Part shown: positions 1 through 9,263 of the stretch, piece after piece
Numbering within the stretch: position 1 is the first letter of the stretch
How the letters are laid out: every line of letters begins with the position of its first letter
Assembly (NCBI GenBank): GCA_031277615.1
Contig: JAITMC010000045.1
Coordinates: forward strand, 1 to 53,956
Direction of reading: 5' to 3'
DNA: 53,956 bases
DNA from: Chryseobacterium sp.
GTDB lineage: Bacteria; Bacteroidota; Bacteroidia; Flavobacteriales; Weeksellaceae
The notes under the pieces: generated by a model
What the model was told of the DNA's origin: nothing
The model's database searches: none
The model's input: only the letters and a program-made list of their open reading frames with translations
Position numbers and translations under genes: made by a program

Positions 1-69
1 TTCTCCAGGAATCGAACCAGGGACACATGGATTTTCAATCCATTGCTCTACCAACTGAGCTAAGAAACC
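1..69 (-). tRNA. tRNA-Phe (GAA), 3' end cut by window edge
   Basis: Read on the minus strand from 69, the sequence folds as a tRNA. It has a GGTTTCT acceptor strand, a D arm GCTC-AGTTGGTA-GAGC, an anticodon stem ATGGA/TCCAT around a loop with anticodon GAA, and a T loop TTCGATT. The 3' acceptor strand is only begun (AGAA) because the window starts here. The T stem as read (CCTGG/CCTGG) has a central U-U mismatch. The GAA anticodon makes this phenylalanine. It lies downstream of the olsF-like gene on the same strand. Confidence 0.93.
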
Positions 70-178
70 ATTATATTGTTGTTTGACTTACTTCGTTGTT
101 TTAAAGTGATGCAAAAGTAGGAAGTTTTACTATACAAAGCAAGTATTCATCGTACTTTTTTTGGATAAACCTAAAAAC

Positions 179-2020
179 CTACTGATTTTCAGGTGAATTA
201 TTTTCCTGCTCTTTTCTGATCTGGTCACTCATCTCCTCAAGTACCGGTTTGATGGTGCTTTCAGGAAGATCGCTGATCCTGATATACATCAATCCGTCGA
301 TTGCATCATTGAAGTTCGGGTCCACGTTGAATGCAATCACTTTAGCATTCTGCTTGATGTATTTCTTAATCAGAACGGGAAGTCTCAGTTCCGGCTCCAG
401 ATCATCAATAATCTTATCCAGTTTGTTCAGGTCAGATTCCATTTCCTCAAAGAAAATATTCTTGTCCCTGTCGCGAAGCTTTACCTTGTATTCATTTCTC
501 GGAGTGATGTACTGAGCCACCGCAGAATCAAAATAGTTGGAACGCATGAACTCAATCATCAGGGATTTTGAGAACTCTGAGAATTTATTGGAGATGCTTA
601 CGCCTCCCATCAGGAACTTATGATCGGAATTCCTTAAACAGACATGTACGATTCCTCTCCATAAAAGAAAAAGAGGAAGCGGCTTCTGCTGATATTCCTG
701 GCAGATGTAGGCACGGCCCATTTCGATCACCTTTTTGAAGAAAGGATGGATATCCTGCTCAAATTCAAACAGGGAACTGGTGTAAAAACCTTTGATTCCG
801 TACTTCTTCATTACCTCTTTCCCCAAAGCCATTCTGTAGGCTCCGGCCAGCTTTTCTTCACCGCTGTCCCAAAGAAAAAGATGGTGGTAATGTTTATCGT
901 ATTCATCCAGGTCAAACGGAAGATTGCTTCCTTCACCCACCGCACGGAAAGTAAGCTCTCTCTGACGTCCGATTTCCCTCATGACGGAAGGAATTTCCTC
1001 ATAGGTGGTAAAGTAGATCTCATAATTTCCGTTACTGAAAAGCATTTTATCAGTACCCTTCAGTTTGCTGATGTCTTTTAAAATATCTTCCTTCGGAGTT
1101 TCATCAATGATATTCTGGACAATATTTTCTTCTTTAAGCAAAGGAAACTTTACCGATAAGTTCTGAAGATTAATGCTTTGGGCCAGTGATTTCCTCTTTT
1201 CATAGTAAGATTTCATCATATACACCTTACGTTTAAGAAACTCTCCAAGCTCTTCAATGGTTTCCATTTCATCCATAGCCTTTACCGTGATCGGGCGGCC
1301 TATTCTGATTCTGATCGGCTTTTCACGGTCATTCATCATTTCAGCAGGCAGCATCAGGGTCTGCAAATTCGGGTGCAGCTTGGCTACCTGATAAAACAGG
1401 CGGCTGTTTTTGGCATGAAAATACATAGGAACAACGGGTACTTTAGCCATTCTGATCAGCTTAAGTGCCGTTTTTTCCCAGTCTTTATCAAGGATTTCGC
1501 CGTAAGGATTGTTTTTATTGGAAACTTCTCCGGCAGGGAAAATACCTACGCAGCCTCCATCCTGCAGATGCTTCAGGGTTTCGCGCATTCCGGAAGAGCT
1601 GCTGTATGCTTCTTTTCTGTTTTCAAAAGGATTCACAGCAATTACATAAGGCTCCATAGGTTTGATCTTTTCCAAAAGGAAATTTCCCATCACCTTAAAG
1701 TCCGGACGTACTTCTGTAAGGATCTTGCACATCAGAATTCCGTCAATAGCACCCAGTGGATGATTGGAGACCAGTATAAATGGTCCCGTTTTCGGAATTT
1801 TTGCGAGATCCTCTTCAAAAGCCACATAGCTTAAGTTTCGCTCTCTCACAAATGAGTCGAAAAAATCTTTGCCTTCCTTGTCTTTTAGTTTGTCGTATAG
1901 TCTGTTTACTGCATTTATTTTAGCAACGCTCATCACAGCAGATGCTACCGGATTCTTAAGGAACCCGATTTTACTTAAGCCGGAAGCTTTGATAAGATCG
2001 TCTTTCGAAATTAAACTCAT
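179..2020 (-). CDS. Bifunctional acyltransferase, OlsF/GlsF-like aminolipid synthase
   Basis: This 613-residue protein fuses two acyltransferase domains. The N-terminal half (about residues 60-280) is a PlsC-type lysophospholipid acyltransferase domain with NHPLGAIDG near residue 87 and a later FPAGE motif. The His-to-Asp spacing is five residues rather than the usual four. The C-terminal half (about 320-580) is an OlsB-like GNAT-type N-acyltransferase with FRAVGEGSN, an AGAYR stretch and EMGRAY. Established knowledge: OlsF of Serratia and Flavobacterium is such a fusion and makes ornithine lipids, while related Bacteroidota enzymes make glycine lipids. The headgroup cannot be read from sequence. 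The gene follows aspartokinase by 22 bp on the same strand, so they are probably cotranscribed. Hemolysin-like acyltransferase is the common automatic name. Confidence 0.82.
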   Translation of the reverse strand: MSLISKDDLIKASGLSKIGFLKNPVASAVMSVAKINAVNRLYDKLKDKEGKDFFDSFVRERNLSYVAFEEDLAKIPKTGPFILVSNHPLGAIDGILMCKILTEVRPDFKVMGNFLLEKIKPMEPYVIAVNPFENRKEAYSSSSGMRETLKHLQDGGCVGIFPAGEVSNKNNPYGEILDKDWEKTALKLIRMAKVPVVPMYFHAKNSRLFYQVAKLHPNLQTLMLPAEMMNDREKPIRIRIGRPITVKAMDEMETIEELGEFLKRKVYMMKSYYEKRKSLAQSINLQNLSVKFPLLKEENIVQNIIDETPKEDILKDISKLKGTDKMLFSNGNYEIYFTTYEEIPSVMREIGRQRELTFRAVGEGSNLPFDLDEYDKHYHHLFLWDSGEEKLAGAYRMALGKEVMKKYGIKGFYTSSLFEFEQDIHPFFKKVIEMGRAYICQEYQQKPLPLFLLWRGIVHVCLRNSDHKFLMGGVSISNKFSEFSKSLMIEFMRSNYFDSAVAQYITPRNEYKVKLRDRDKNIFFEEMESDLNKLDKIIDDLEPELRLPVLIKKYIKQNAKVIAFNVDPNFNDAIDGLMYIRISDLPESTIKPVLEEMSDQIRKEQENNSPENQ

Positions 2021-2042
2021 ATGTGTTTAGTCGCAATTAAAA

Positions 2043-3281
2043 TTATTGTGTTACCATTTGAAGAGTATTTTTAGAGATCTGCTCCAATAATACGGTTTTT
2101 TCCTGGTAAAATTTATCAATATGATCCTTCTTCGCATTTCTTACCGTGAATAAAGATACATTTTTAACTGCTTCGGTTTTAAATATTTTTTGAAGTTCTT
2201 CGTTAAGCTCGTCAATTTGTCCGAATTTATCTTCCAGGCAAAGCGCGAGTGAAATAGCAGAATTCTGCATCAGGGAAACCTTGATCTTATATTTGGAAAG
2301 ATACCCGAAAATTAAGCTCATATGATCTTCCGCAATAAAAGAGAAATCTCTTGTGGAAATTTTTAAAAGAACCTGGTTTTCTTTCAGGATATAAGATTCC
2401 TCCTGCAGATTCTGGTCTGATGCTCCTACTTTTGTTCCTGCTTTGGTAGGATCTACGAAGGATTTTACATAAAAAGGAATGTTTTTCTGCTGCAGAGGCT
2501 GTAGCGTTTTCGGGTGAATCACACTGGCCCCGTAGTAAGCCATTTCAATAGCCTCTTCATAAGAGATATGGGAAAGCAGGGATACATCACTGAATTTTCT
2601 TGGATCTCCCGTCATAACGCCGGGAACATCTTTCCAGATCGTCATGGCTTCAGCATCCAGGCAATACGCAAAGATAGCGGCAGAATAATCCGAGCCTTCT
2701 CTCCCTAAAGTTACTGTAAAATTATTTTCATCAGAACCAATGAAGCCCTGGGTTACATAGCATATTTCAGGATTTAGTGTAGAAATGAACTCTTCTGTTC
2801 TGGTCCAGTCTACGATCCCTTCTCTGTAGGAATTGTCTGTTTTGATGTAATCTCTGGCATCCAGCCACTGGTTGGTAAACTGAATTTCGTTCAGATATTC
2901 ACTTACAATTTTAGTAGAAATCATCTCCCCGCAGCTTACCACCTGGTCATAAACGAAGCTGTAGTTCGGTGATTTGTTTCTTCTTAAAAAAGAATCGATA
3001 TCATCAAAAAACAGATTGATCTCCGCAAAAACGGCATGGTTCTCAGGAAAAAGACCTTCCGCAATCTCAATGTGTTTTCGTTTTATCTTTTCAATTTCAG
3101 TTTGATAGTTATCCTTCTTGAAATAAAGTTCTACAACTTTTTCCAACTCATTGGTCGTTTTGCCCATCGCTGAAATCACCAGCAGACATTGGGCAAATCC
3201 CTGGCTTTCTAAAACCATGGACACATTTTTCACACTCTCGGCATCCTTTACAGACGCTCCACCAAACTTAAAAATTTTCAT
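2043..3281 (-). CDS. lysC: Aspartate kinase
   Basis: Aspartokinase phosphorylates aspartate at the entry to lysine, threonine, methionine and diaminopimelate synthesis. The 412-residue protein opens with the kinase signature KFGGASVKD at residues 5-13. It contains the TVTLGREGSDYSAA substrate and nucleotide motif near residue 190 and MTGDPRKF near 220, and it ends in an ACT-type regulatory region (about 300-400). There is no fused homoserine dehydrogenase, so it is monofunctional. The ATG at 3281 puts the KFGG motif at the correct distance from the N-terminus. It is the first gene of a run continuing into the olsF-like gene. A TAATTTTG promoter box lies 58 bp upstream. Confidence 0.93.
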   Translation of the reverse strand: MKIFKFGGASVKDAESVKNVSMVLESQGFAQCLLVISAMGKTTNELEKVVELYFKKDNYQTEIEKIKRKHIEIAEGLFPENHAVFAEINLFFDDIDSFLRRNKSPNYSFVYDQVVSCGEMISTKIVSEYLNEIQFTNQWLDARDYIKTDNSYREGIVDWTRTEEFISTLNPEICYVTQGFIGSDENNFTVTLGREGSDYSAAIFAYCLDAEAMTIWKDVPGVMTGDPRKFSDVSLLSHISYEEAIEMAYYGASVIHPKTLQPLQQKNIPFYVKSFVDPTKAGTKVGASDQNLQEESYILKENQVLLKISTRDFSFIAEDHMSLIFGYLSKYKIKVSLMQNSAISLALCLEDKFGQIDELNEELQKIFKTEAVKNVSLFTVRNAKKDHIDKFYQEKTVLLEQISKNTLQMVTQ

Positions 3282-3606
3282 TAAATTGTTAAAAATAAAA
3301 TTGTTAGATTAAAAATTACATGAGTTTTTTACGGACGTCAAAATTAGACAATTACAACGAGATATGAAATAGGCTGAGAATACCAGCCCATTAAGATTTT
3401 ATTAAAATTGAGACATGCCGAAGATTATCAGAATTTCATTGATATATTGTCATCAATCGGGGATTAATTCTGTCTCCCGAATTTTAAGTCTCATCCTTTT
3501 TGAGTTCTGTATCGTATTGAAAAACAGGAATTAAAGTCTTTTATGATAAAAGCTTTCTTACTAAGATAAAATTTCCGAAATTTGGAGAAAACATAAAAAG
3601 TAAAAT
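3282..3606. promoter_or_regulatory. Divergent promoter region, lysC / fbp
   Basis: This is a 325-bp A+T-rich gap between divergent genes. On the minus strand, TAATTTTG (3339-3346) matches the Bacteroidota -7 consensus TAnnTTTG, with TTTC (3366-3369) nineteen bases upstream standing in for the -33 box; it should serve lysC. On the plus strand, GAAATTTG at 3577-3584 is one base off consensus and sits 22 bp before the fbp ATG. A short palindrome, CTTTTAT-g-ATAAAAG, lies near 3538-3552. No ORF is supported here. Confidence 0.5.
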
Positions 3607-4623
3607 ATGTCAGATCAATCACTACAGACGTTAGGAGAATTTATTATAGACAAACAGGATGACTTTCAGTATTCTACGGGAGAATTTTCCCGTCTTCTGA
3701 GTGCCATAAGATTGGCTTCCAAAATCGTAAACAGAGAAGTAAATAAAGCGGGTATTGTAGACATCAGCGGAGCAGCCGGAAATCAGAATATTCAGGGGGA
3801 AGAACAGCAGAAACTCGATGTGATTGCCAATGACATTTTTATTACGGCTTTATCCCAGAGAGAAGTGGTTTGTGGAATTGCTTCAGAAGAAAATGATGAT
3901 TTTATAGACATTAAATGCGGTGAAAACGGTCATTTAAGTAAATATGTCGTTCTTATCGATCCTCTGGACGGATCTTCCAATATTGATGTAAATGTTTCCG
4001 TAGGAACAATTTTCTCCATCTACAGAAGAGTATCAGAGCCCGGAACACCGGTTCAGCTGGAGGATTTCCTTCAGAAAGGAGTTAATCAGATTGCAGCAGG
4101 ATATGTGATCTACGGTTCTTCCACCATGATTGTGTATACCACTGGAAACGGGGTGAACGGGTTCACACTGGATCCTTCTCTGGGTACGTATTACCTGTCT
4201 CATCCGAATCTGAAGTTTCCAACCAAAGGAAAAATCTATTCTATTAACGAAGGAAACTACATCAAATTCCCTCAGGGCGTTAAAAACTATCTTAAATACT
4301 GCCAGATGGAAGAAGGAGACCGCCCGTATACCTCAAGATATATCGGATCTCTGGTAGCAGACTTCCACAGAAATATGCTGAAAGGCGGAATCTATATTTA
4401 TCCGTCGTATTCCCAGGCACCGAACGGAAAACTGAGACTTTTATACGAATGTAATCCAATGGCATTCCTTGCTGAGCAGGCCGGAGGAAAAGCAACGGAC
4501 GGATTCAGAAGGATCCTTGAGGTAGAGCCTACCGAACTTCACCAGAGAATTCCGTTCTTCTGCGGAAGCGTGGAAATGGTAGAAAAAGCTGAAGAATTTA
4601 TGAGAATTGACAGTGTGAAATGA
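3607..4623 (+). CDS. fbp: Class I fructose-1,6-bisphosphatase
   Basis: The enzyme hydrolyses fructose 1,6-bisphosphate to fructose 6-phosphate in gluconeogenesis. The 338-residue protein is of normal class I length. It carries the metal-binding motif [12 protein letters not shown] near residue 117, followed by GTIFSIYRR, and the conserved region GGIYIYP and [22 protein letters not shown] near 259-298, which holds the C-terminal active-site Glu. The ATG at 3607 precedes the conserved TLGEFI start. Its stop overlaps the ATG of the next gene (ATGA), so the two are translationally coupled. Confidence 0.97.
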   Translation: MSDQSLQTLGEFIIDKQDDFQYSTGEFSRLLSAIRLASKIVNREVNKAGIVDISGAAGNQNIQGEEQQKLDVIANDIFITALSQREVVCGIASEENDDFIDIKCGENGHLSKYVVLIDPLDGSSNIDVNVSVGTIFSIYRRVSEPGTPVQLEDFLQKGVNQIAAGYVIYGSSTMIVYTTGNGVNGFTLDPSLGTYYLSHPNLKFPTKGKIYSINEGNYIKFPQGVKNYLKYCQMEEGDRPYTSRYIGSLVADFHRNMLKGGIYIYPSYSQAPNGKLRLLYECNPMAFLAEQAGGKATDGFRRILEVEPTELHQRIPFFCGSVEMVEKAEEFMRIDSVK

Positions 4624-5630
4624 TGACAGCATCCTATTTCAGATACTTATTGCAGTTTAAACGCCCTAGCGGAACATCCCGGGGCGTTTTGCATGAAAAA
4701 GAAACCTTTATCCTGGAAATTGAAGCCAATGGAAAAAAAGGAACAGGAGAGTGTGCCGTTTTCAGAGGTCTCAGTTTTGATGACCGGCCTGATTATGAAG
4801 AGAAACTACAGTGGCTTTGCGAAAATATTCAGCAGGATGAACGTTATCTAAAAGAAGAACTGAAAGAATTTCCTTCGCTGTGGTTCGGATACGAGCAGGC
4901 CGTTCTGAATCTGAAATATGGAAACAATCTTTATTTTCCAAGTGAATTTACAGAAGGAGAGGCCGCCATTGTTATTAACGGACTGATCTGGATGGGAGAC
5001 ATCGGCTATATGGAAGAGCAGATTCAGGATAAACTGAATAAAGGATTTCACTGCATAAAATTAAAAATCGGTGTCGACTGGAATTCTGAGCATCAGATTC
5101 TGAAACAGCTCAGAGAAAAATTCTCCCCGGAACAGCTTGAGTTGAGGGTAGATGCCAATGGTGGATTCACCAGTGAAGAAGCAGTAACTGTTCTTCAGCA
5201 GCTTGCTGATCTTCACATACATTCTATAGAACAGCCTATTAAAGCCGGAAACCGGGATAAAATGGCAGCATTATGTGCCGCAACGCCAACACCGATTGCA
5301 CTTGACGAAGAATTAATCGGTATTATTGACCCTGCCGAAAAAAGAAAGCTTCTTGAGACCATACAACCTCAATATATTATCCTTAAACCTGCATTGATTG
5401 GTGGTTTTGCCGGTTCCGATGAATGGATTACCCTTGCCGGAGAACTGAATATCGGCTGGTGGATTACTTCCGCTCTGGAAAGTAATATCGGTCTGAATGC
5501 CATTGCACAATATACTTTCACGAAAAACAGCCCGATGCCCCAGGGACTCGGAACAGGATCACTCTTTGTCAATAATTTTGAACCCAGTCTGGAACTGGAG
5601 AATGAGTTACTCCGGTTTAAGAAAAATTGA
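4620..5630 (+). CDS. menC: o-Succinylbenzoate synthase-like enolase superfamily protein
   Basis: This 336-residue member of the mandelate racemase/muconate lactonizing enzyme branch of the enolase superfamily probably dehydrates SHCHC to o-succinylbenzoate for menaquinone. The catalytic set is visible in order: KLKIG (KxK lysine, near 143), RVDANGGF (metal Asp, near 178), SIEQP (metal Glu, near 205), ALDEE (metal Asp, near 229) and ILKPALIGG (catalytic Lys, near 255). It starts inside the fbp stop codon. Dipeptide epimerases share the fold, but an isochorismate synthase and a MenI-like thioesterase elsewhere in this window favour MenC. A terminator follows at 5683. Confidence 0.85.
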   Translation: MMTASYFRYLLQFKRPSGTSRGVLHEKETFILEIEANGKKGTGECAVFRGLSFDDRPDYEEKLQWLCENIQQDERYLKEELKEFPSLWFGYEQAVLNLKYGNNLYFPSEFTEGEAAIVINGLIWMGDIGYMEEQIQDKLNKGFHCIKLKIGVDWNSEHQILKQLREKFSPEQLELRVDANGGFTSEEAVTVLQQLADLHIHSIEQPIKAGNRDKMAALCAATPTPIALDEELIGIIDPAEKRKLLETIQPQYIILKPALIGGFAGSDEWITLAGELNIGWWITSALESNIGLNAIAQYTFTKNSPMPQGLGTGSLFVNNFEPSLELENELLRFKKN

Positions 5631-5682
5631 ATAATTGCCGATAACACACCTTAGAATAAAAGAATAAATTAAGATATATAAG

Positions 5683-5724
5683 GGCGTCAAGTGTATTTTT
5701 AGAATATATGAGACGCCTTTTTTT
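5683..5724 (+). terminator. Intrinsic terminator after fbp-menC
   Basis: GGCGTC (5683-5688) pairs with GACGCC (5712-5717) around an A+T-rich loop and is followed by a run of seven T (5718-5724). It lies 53 bp after the menC stop and is oriented for the plus strand. Confidence 0.75.
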
Positions 5725-6188
5725 GTTCTTTCAATCAGGCAAATTTCTGAACTGAGCCGATATATTTCTCGCTAGGAATGGCTATATAGTACAAATAAGA
5801 TAAGGAGCGTAAAACTCAATAAGGCAACAAGTCTTTGTATTGGAAAATAAGCGGAGCGGCTTTATTTATCCTTGCAGTTGATCAATTAAAAGAATTATCC
5901 TTTCGTTGTTCATCAACGGAAGTTACAGGAAATCTGATAAATGAAGGATAAAGTAGTTTTAGGATCGGATAATCTTTGCTTTGTGGGTTAATGTTTCTGT
6001 TAAATCACATCTTTTACAAAAATTGCTTTCTTAATATAACTCAGTATATAAGAAAACCTGGATTTAATTCTTTTCATGATAAAATTTGTATTTCTCTGTT
6101 TAAGGAATTTACAATCTCTGTGCCAACCGGCTGGCTGTTTTGAAATTTAACATATGATTCATTTCATGGTTGTTTTTTTAATGAATTG
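5725..6188. other. Non-coding gap, nothing recognised
   Basis: About 460 bp between the menC terminator and the convergent DUF900 gene. I see no ORF with coding character, no tRNA fold and no long inverted repeat. The only structure noticed is a small GCCA-accggc-TGGC hairpin near 6123-6136. It may hold the 3' untranslated region of the minus-strand gene or a decayed remnant. Confidence 0.4.
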
Positions 6189-7319
6189 TTAAGAAATAAT
6201 TGTGAAAACATTCCCGTTATTCTTTATTCTGCCGGTGATAAGATCCCGGTCAATACCCTGTAAATTCTGGAATATATCCCTCTGAACCTGTGAACTGGAC
6301 AGGTAACCCCAATGATTTCCCACTTCAAATTTGAAAGTATTCAGCAAATCATCTTCAACGAAGGTACAGTCGATTACAGAAACAATATCCTTGAACTTTT
6401 CAATATCACCAGGCCCGTTTTTTCCTAATCTCGGAGTCAGGATATTTTTGGTGAATTGTGATATTCCTAAGATCACATCTTTTCTGTTCAGGTAGATGGA
6501 GACCCGGTTGGCAAGCAGCGGAAGCTTGTTGAAAGAATCTTCAGCATCCTCAAATACTTTGTAGGAAACATCTGCATTCAGAAGCAGAACCTGATCGATC
6601 ACCCGGAGAATATTATCTCTTTTAAGGCTGTACAGCATGCTCTGCAATACCCTGTTTCCCATAGAATGGGTCATCAGATGAATCCTCTGATTACAAGGAA
6701 TAAGATCACGGTTGGAAAAAATATCCTTCAGGAACTGGGTATAAAAATAAAACAGCCTCATGAGTGAGCTTCCGGAATTGATACTTGAAGCCTTGTCGTC
6801 AAAATAGGTAAGGGGAACAATGCTGCTGGAAGCCGGCCAGCTGACAAAGAGAATATGTTCTACAGGCGATTCGGGATTATCGATGAACAGCTTTTTAAGG
6901 TCAAGGATGGCTTTCAATTCATCATCAAAATCATAGGCATAACCGTGGATAAAGATCAGAACATCGTTTCTTTCTTTGGTAGAAGACATATCTTTGTACA
7001 GTTCATAAAACATTCTCTGGCTTCCGCCCAGGTTATCCGCAGTAAGCGTTGATTCCTTAATGCCTTTCTCACTGAGAAGAACGTCCAGTACATCTTCATA
7101 CCCCTGCTTTTCCGGTTCCGAAAAAAGGGTGTAGTTCAGGATATTCCGGTTGGTATAGTTTTTTTTCTTCTTTACGGTGGTGGTAGGCTCCTTATAATGC
7201 TCAAAATCACATTTTGCGATCCTGAAATTGGGAATGGAATATTCGTCATTGGAAAAAGAATCTGTTCTTTCGCCTTTATGGCGGACGATCTTCCGATTGC
7301 TTAGGATATAAACAGCCAT
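6189..7319 (-). CDS. DUF900-type alpha/beta hydrolase
   Basis: This 376-residue protein is a serine hydrolase fold of unknown substrate. The oxyanion strand and turn is VLIFIHGYAYDFDDELK near residue 120, and the nucleophile elbow is THSMGNRV (G-x-S-x-G-like, with H-S-M-G) near 217. A likely catalytic Asp lies in the stretch around LLNADVSY, and the late His is in NHWGYLSS near 338. Length and motifs fit the DUF900 family (PF05990). There is no signal peptide, so it is probably cytoplasmic. It stands alone, convergent with menC and divergent from glnS. Confidence 0.75.
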   Translation of the reverse strand: MAVYILSNRKIVRHKGERTDSFSNDEYSIPNFRIAKCDFEHYKEPTTTVKKKKNYTNRNILNYTLFSEPEKQGYEDVLDVLLSEKGIKESTLTADNLGGSQRMFYELYKDMSSTKERNDVLIFIHGYAYDFDDELKAILDLKKLFIDNPESPVEHILFVSWPASSSIVPLTYFDDKASSINSGSSLMRLFYFYTQFLKDIFSNRDLIPCNQRIHLMTHSMGNRVLQSMLYSLKRDNILRVIDQVLLLNADVSYKVFEDAEDSFNKLPLLANRVSIYLNRKDVILGISQFTKNILTPRLGKNGPGDIEKFKDIVSVIDCTFVEDDLLNTFKFEVGNHWGYLSSSQVQRDIFQNLQGIDRDLITGRIKNNGNVFTIIS

Positions 7320-7430
7320 GGTCAGAAAATTTAGTAAACGGTTTTAGTCTTGCCCTAAATTAATGAAAAATACTGAATTAACATCATTTCGGGACTAAAA
7401 TTATCATTTCCATAAACTCTAAATTTTCCG

Positions 7431-7438
7431 TAACTTTG
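7431..7438 (+). promoter_or_regulatory. Promoter -7 box of glnS
   Basis: TAACTTTG matches the Bacteroidota -7 consensus TAnnTTTG exactly. It lies 34 bp before the glnS ATG. The -33 region around 7408-7411 is only TTTC, a weak match. Confidence 0.6.
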
Positions 7439-7472
7439 TAGAACTTTTTTACATCAAGTAAAGCTAATTTTA

Positions 7473-9146
7473 ATGGAAGAAGAAAAAAAATCCCTCAATT
7501 TTATTGAGCAAATTATTGAAGATGATCTGGCAAACGGTCTGAAAAGAGATCAGATCCGTTTCCGTTTTCCCCCGGAACCTAACGGATACCTGCATGTAGG
7601 GCATACGAAAGCCATCTGCATCAATTTTGGGCTGGGCGAAAAGTACAACGCTCCCGTAAACCTTCGTTTCGACGATACGAACCCTGAAAAAGAAGAGCAG
7701 GAATTCGTAGATTCTATCAAAAAAGACGTTGAATGGCTTGGGTTTAAATGGGATAAAGAGCTGTATGCATCCGATTACTTCCAGCAGCTTTACGATTGGG
7801 CCGTACAAATGATCAAAGACGGAAAAGCTTACGTAGATGAGCAGCCTTCTGAGGTGATCACAGAGCAGAGAAAGAATCCTACGGAACCAGGTGTGGAATC
7901 GCCGTTCAGAAACCGTCCGGTGGAAGAATCCCTTGACTTGTTCGAGAAAATGAAGAATGGTGAATTTGAAAGCGGTTCCATGTCACTTCGTGCAAAAATT
8001 GATATGGTGTCACCCAACATGAATATGCGTGACCCTGTGATGTACAGAATTCTGAATAAACCTCACCACAGAACCGGTACTGCGTGGAAAATTTATCCGA
8101 TGTACGACTGGGCTCATGGTGAATCCGATTATATTGAGCAGATTTCGCATTCGCTTTGCTCTTTGGAGTTTGAAAATCACAGACCGCTGTACAACTGGTA
8201 TTTAGATCAGGTTTACGAAGATGGAAGGGTTAAAAACAAGCAGAGAGAGTTTGCAAGGATGAATGTTTCCTATATGATCACTTCCAAAAGAAAGCTTCAG
8301 AGGCTTGTGGCGGAAGGAGTGGTAACAGGATGGGATGATCCGAGGATGCCTACCATTTCAGGGATGAGAAGAAAAGGATTTACACCGACTTCCATCAGGA
8401 ACTTCATTGATAAAGTTGGGGTTGCCAAAAGAGAAAACCTGATTGAAATTCAGCTTCTGGATTTCTGTGTACGTGAAGACCTGAACAAAGTGGCTAAACG
8501 TGTCATGGCTGTTGTAGATCCGGTAAAACTTGTGATCGAAAACTATCCGGAAGGGCAGGAAGAATGGCTTGAAACCGAAAACAACCCGGAACAGGAGAAT
8601 GCAGGAACAAGAGAAATTCCGTTTTCAAGAGAACTGTATATTGAGAGAGAAGACTTCAAAGAAGAAGCCAACAATAAATTCTTCAGGCTGAAATTAGGCG
8701 GTGAAGTTCGTCTGAAATCAGCGTATATCATCAAAGCAGAAAGGGTAGAGAAAGATGAAAACGGAGAGATTACCACAATTTATGCTACTTATGATGAGAA
8801 GAGCAAATCCGGAAGCGGAACTGAAGAAAGCTTAAGAAAAGTAAAAGGAACGCTTCACTGGGTATCTGCAAAACATGCTATTCCGGTGGAAGTAAGAATC
8901 TATAACCAACTGTTCACCGTTGAGCAGCCGGATGCTGAAAAGGATGTTGATTTCTTAAATTTCATCAATCCTGAATCCGTTACGACGGTTAAAGGATTTG
9001 CTGAACCGGCGCTGAAAGAGGTCGCAGTCGGAGAACCGCTTCAGTTCCAGAGAATCGGATATTTTACGAAAGACCAGGATTCTACGGATGAGGTATTGGT
9101 ATTCAACCGTACCGTAACACTGAAGGATTCTTATAAACCAGAGTAA
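7473..9146 (+). CDS. glnS: Glutaminyl-tRNA synthetase
   Basis: A class I aminoacyl-tRNA synthetase that charges tRNA-Gln directly. The 557-residue length is normal for GlnRS. The HIGH motif appears as PNGYLHVGHTKAI near residue 32, and the KMSKS loop as ITSKRKLQ near 265. The fold carries the GlnRS-type C-terminal beta-barrel anticodon-binding domains (about 340-550), including FTVEQPD. Its presence suggests the organism does not rely only on the GatCAB amidation route for Gln-tRNA. It is monocistronic between its own promoter and a strong terminator. Confidence 0.97.
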   Translation: MEEEKKSLNFIEQIIEDDLANGLKRDQIRFRFPPEPNGYLHVGHTKAICINFGLGEKYNAPVNLRFDDTNPEKEEQEFVDSIKKDVEWLGFKWDKELYASDYFQQLYDWAVQMIKDGKAYVDEQPSEVITEQRKNPTEPGVESPFRNRPVEESLDLFEKMKNGEFESGSMSLRAKIDMVSPNMNMRDPVMYRILNKPHHRTGTAWKIYPMYDWAHGESDYIEQISHSLCSLEFENHRPLYNWYLDQVYEDGRVKNKQREFARMNVSYMITSKRKLQRLVAEGVVTGWDDPRMPTISGMRRKGFTPTSIRNFIDKVGVAKRENLIEIQLLDFCVREDLNKVAKRVMAVVDPVKLVIENYPEGQEEWLETENNPEQENAGTREIPFSRELYIEREDFKEEANNKFFRLKLGGEVRLKSAYIIKAERVEKDENGEITTIYATYDEKSKSGSGTEESLRKVKGTLHWVSAKHAIPVEVRIYNQLFTVEQPDAEKDVDFLNFINPESVTTVKGFAEPALKEVAVGEPLQFQRIGYFTKDQDSTDEVLVFNRTVTLKDSYKPE

Positions 9147-9164
9147 ACATACCACTATTTATAC

Positions 9165-9203
9165 AAAAAGCAGGATCTGTTGCCAGGTCCTGCTTTTTAT
9201 TTT
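9165..9203. terminator. Bidirectional intrinsic terminator, glnS / ohyA
   Basis: An 11-bp perfect stem, AAAAAGCAGGA (9165-9175) with TCCTGCTTTTT (9188-9198), is flanked by A and T runs. It can terminate glnS on the plus strand and the convergent oleate hydratase gene on the minus strand. Confidence 0.85.
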
Positions 9204-9263
9204 TGGTAAGAAGAAGCCATAAAATAACCTAATAGTAATTCAATTTATAGCTTCATGATAGTC

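Noticed and set aside
3538-3552. CTTTTAT/ATAAAAG palindrome before fbp
   Set aside because: It is short and A+T-rich and expected by chance in this composition. No repeated copy was found elsewhere.
5725-6188. Possible gene remnant in the largest unexplained gap
   Set aside because: No frame longer than noise carries recognised motifs. I leave it as non-coding.
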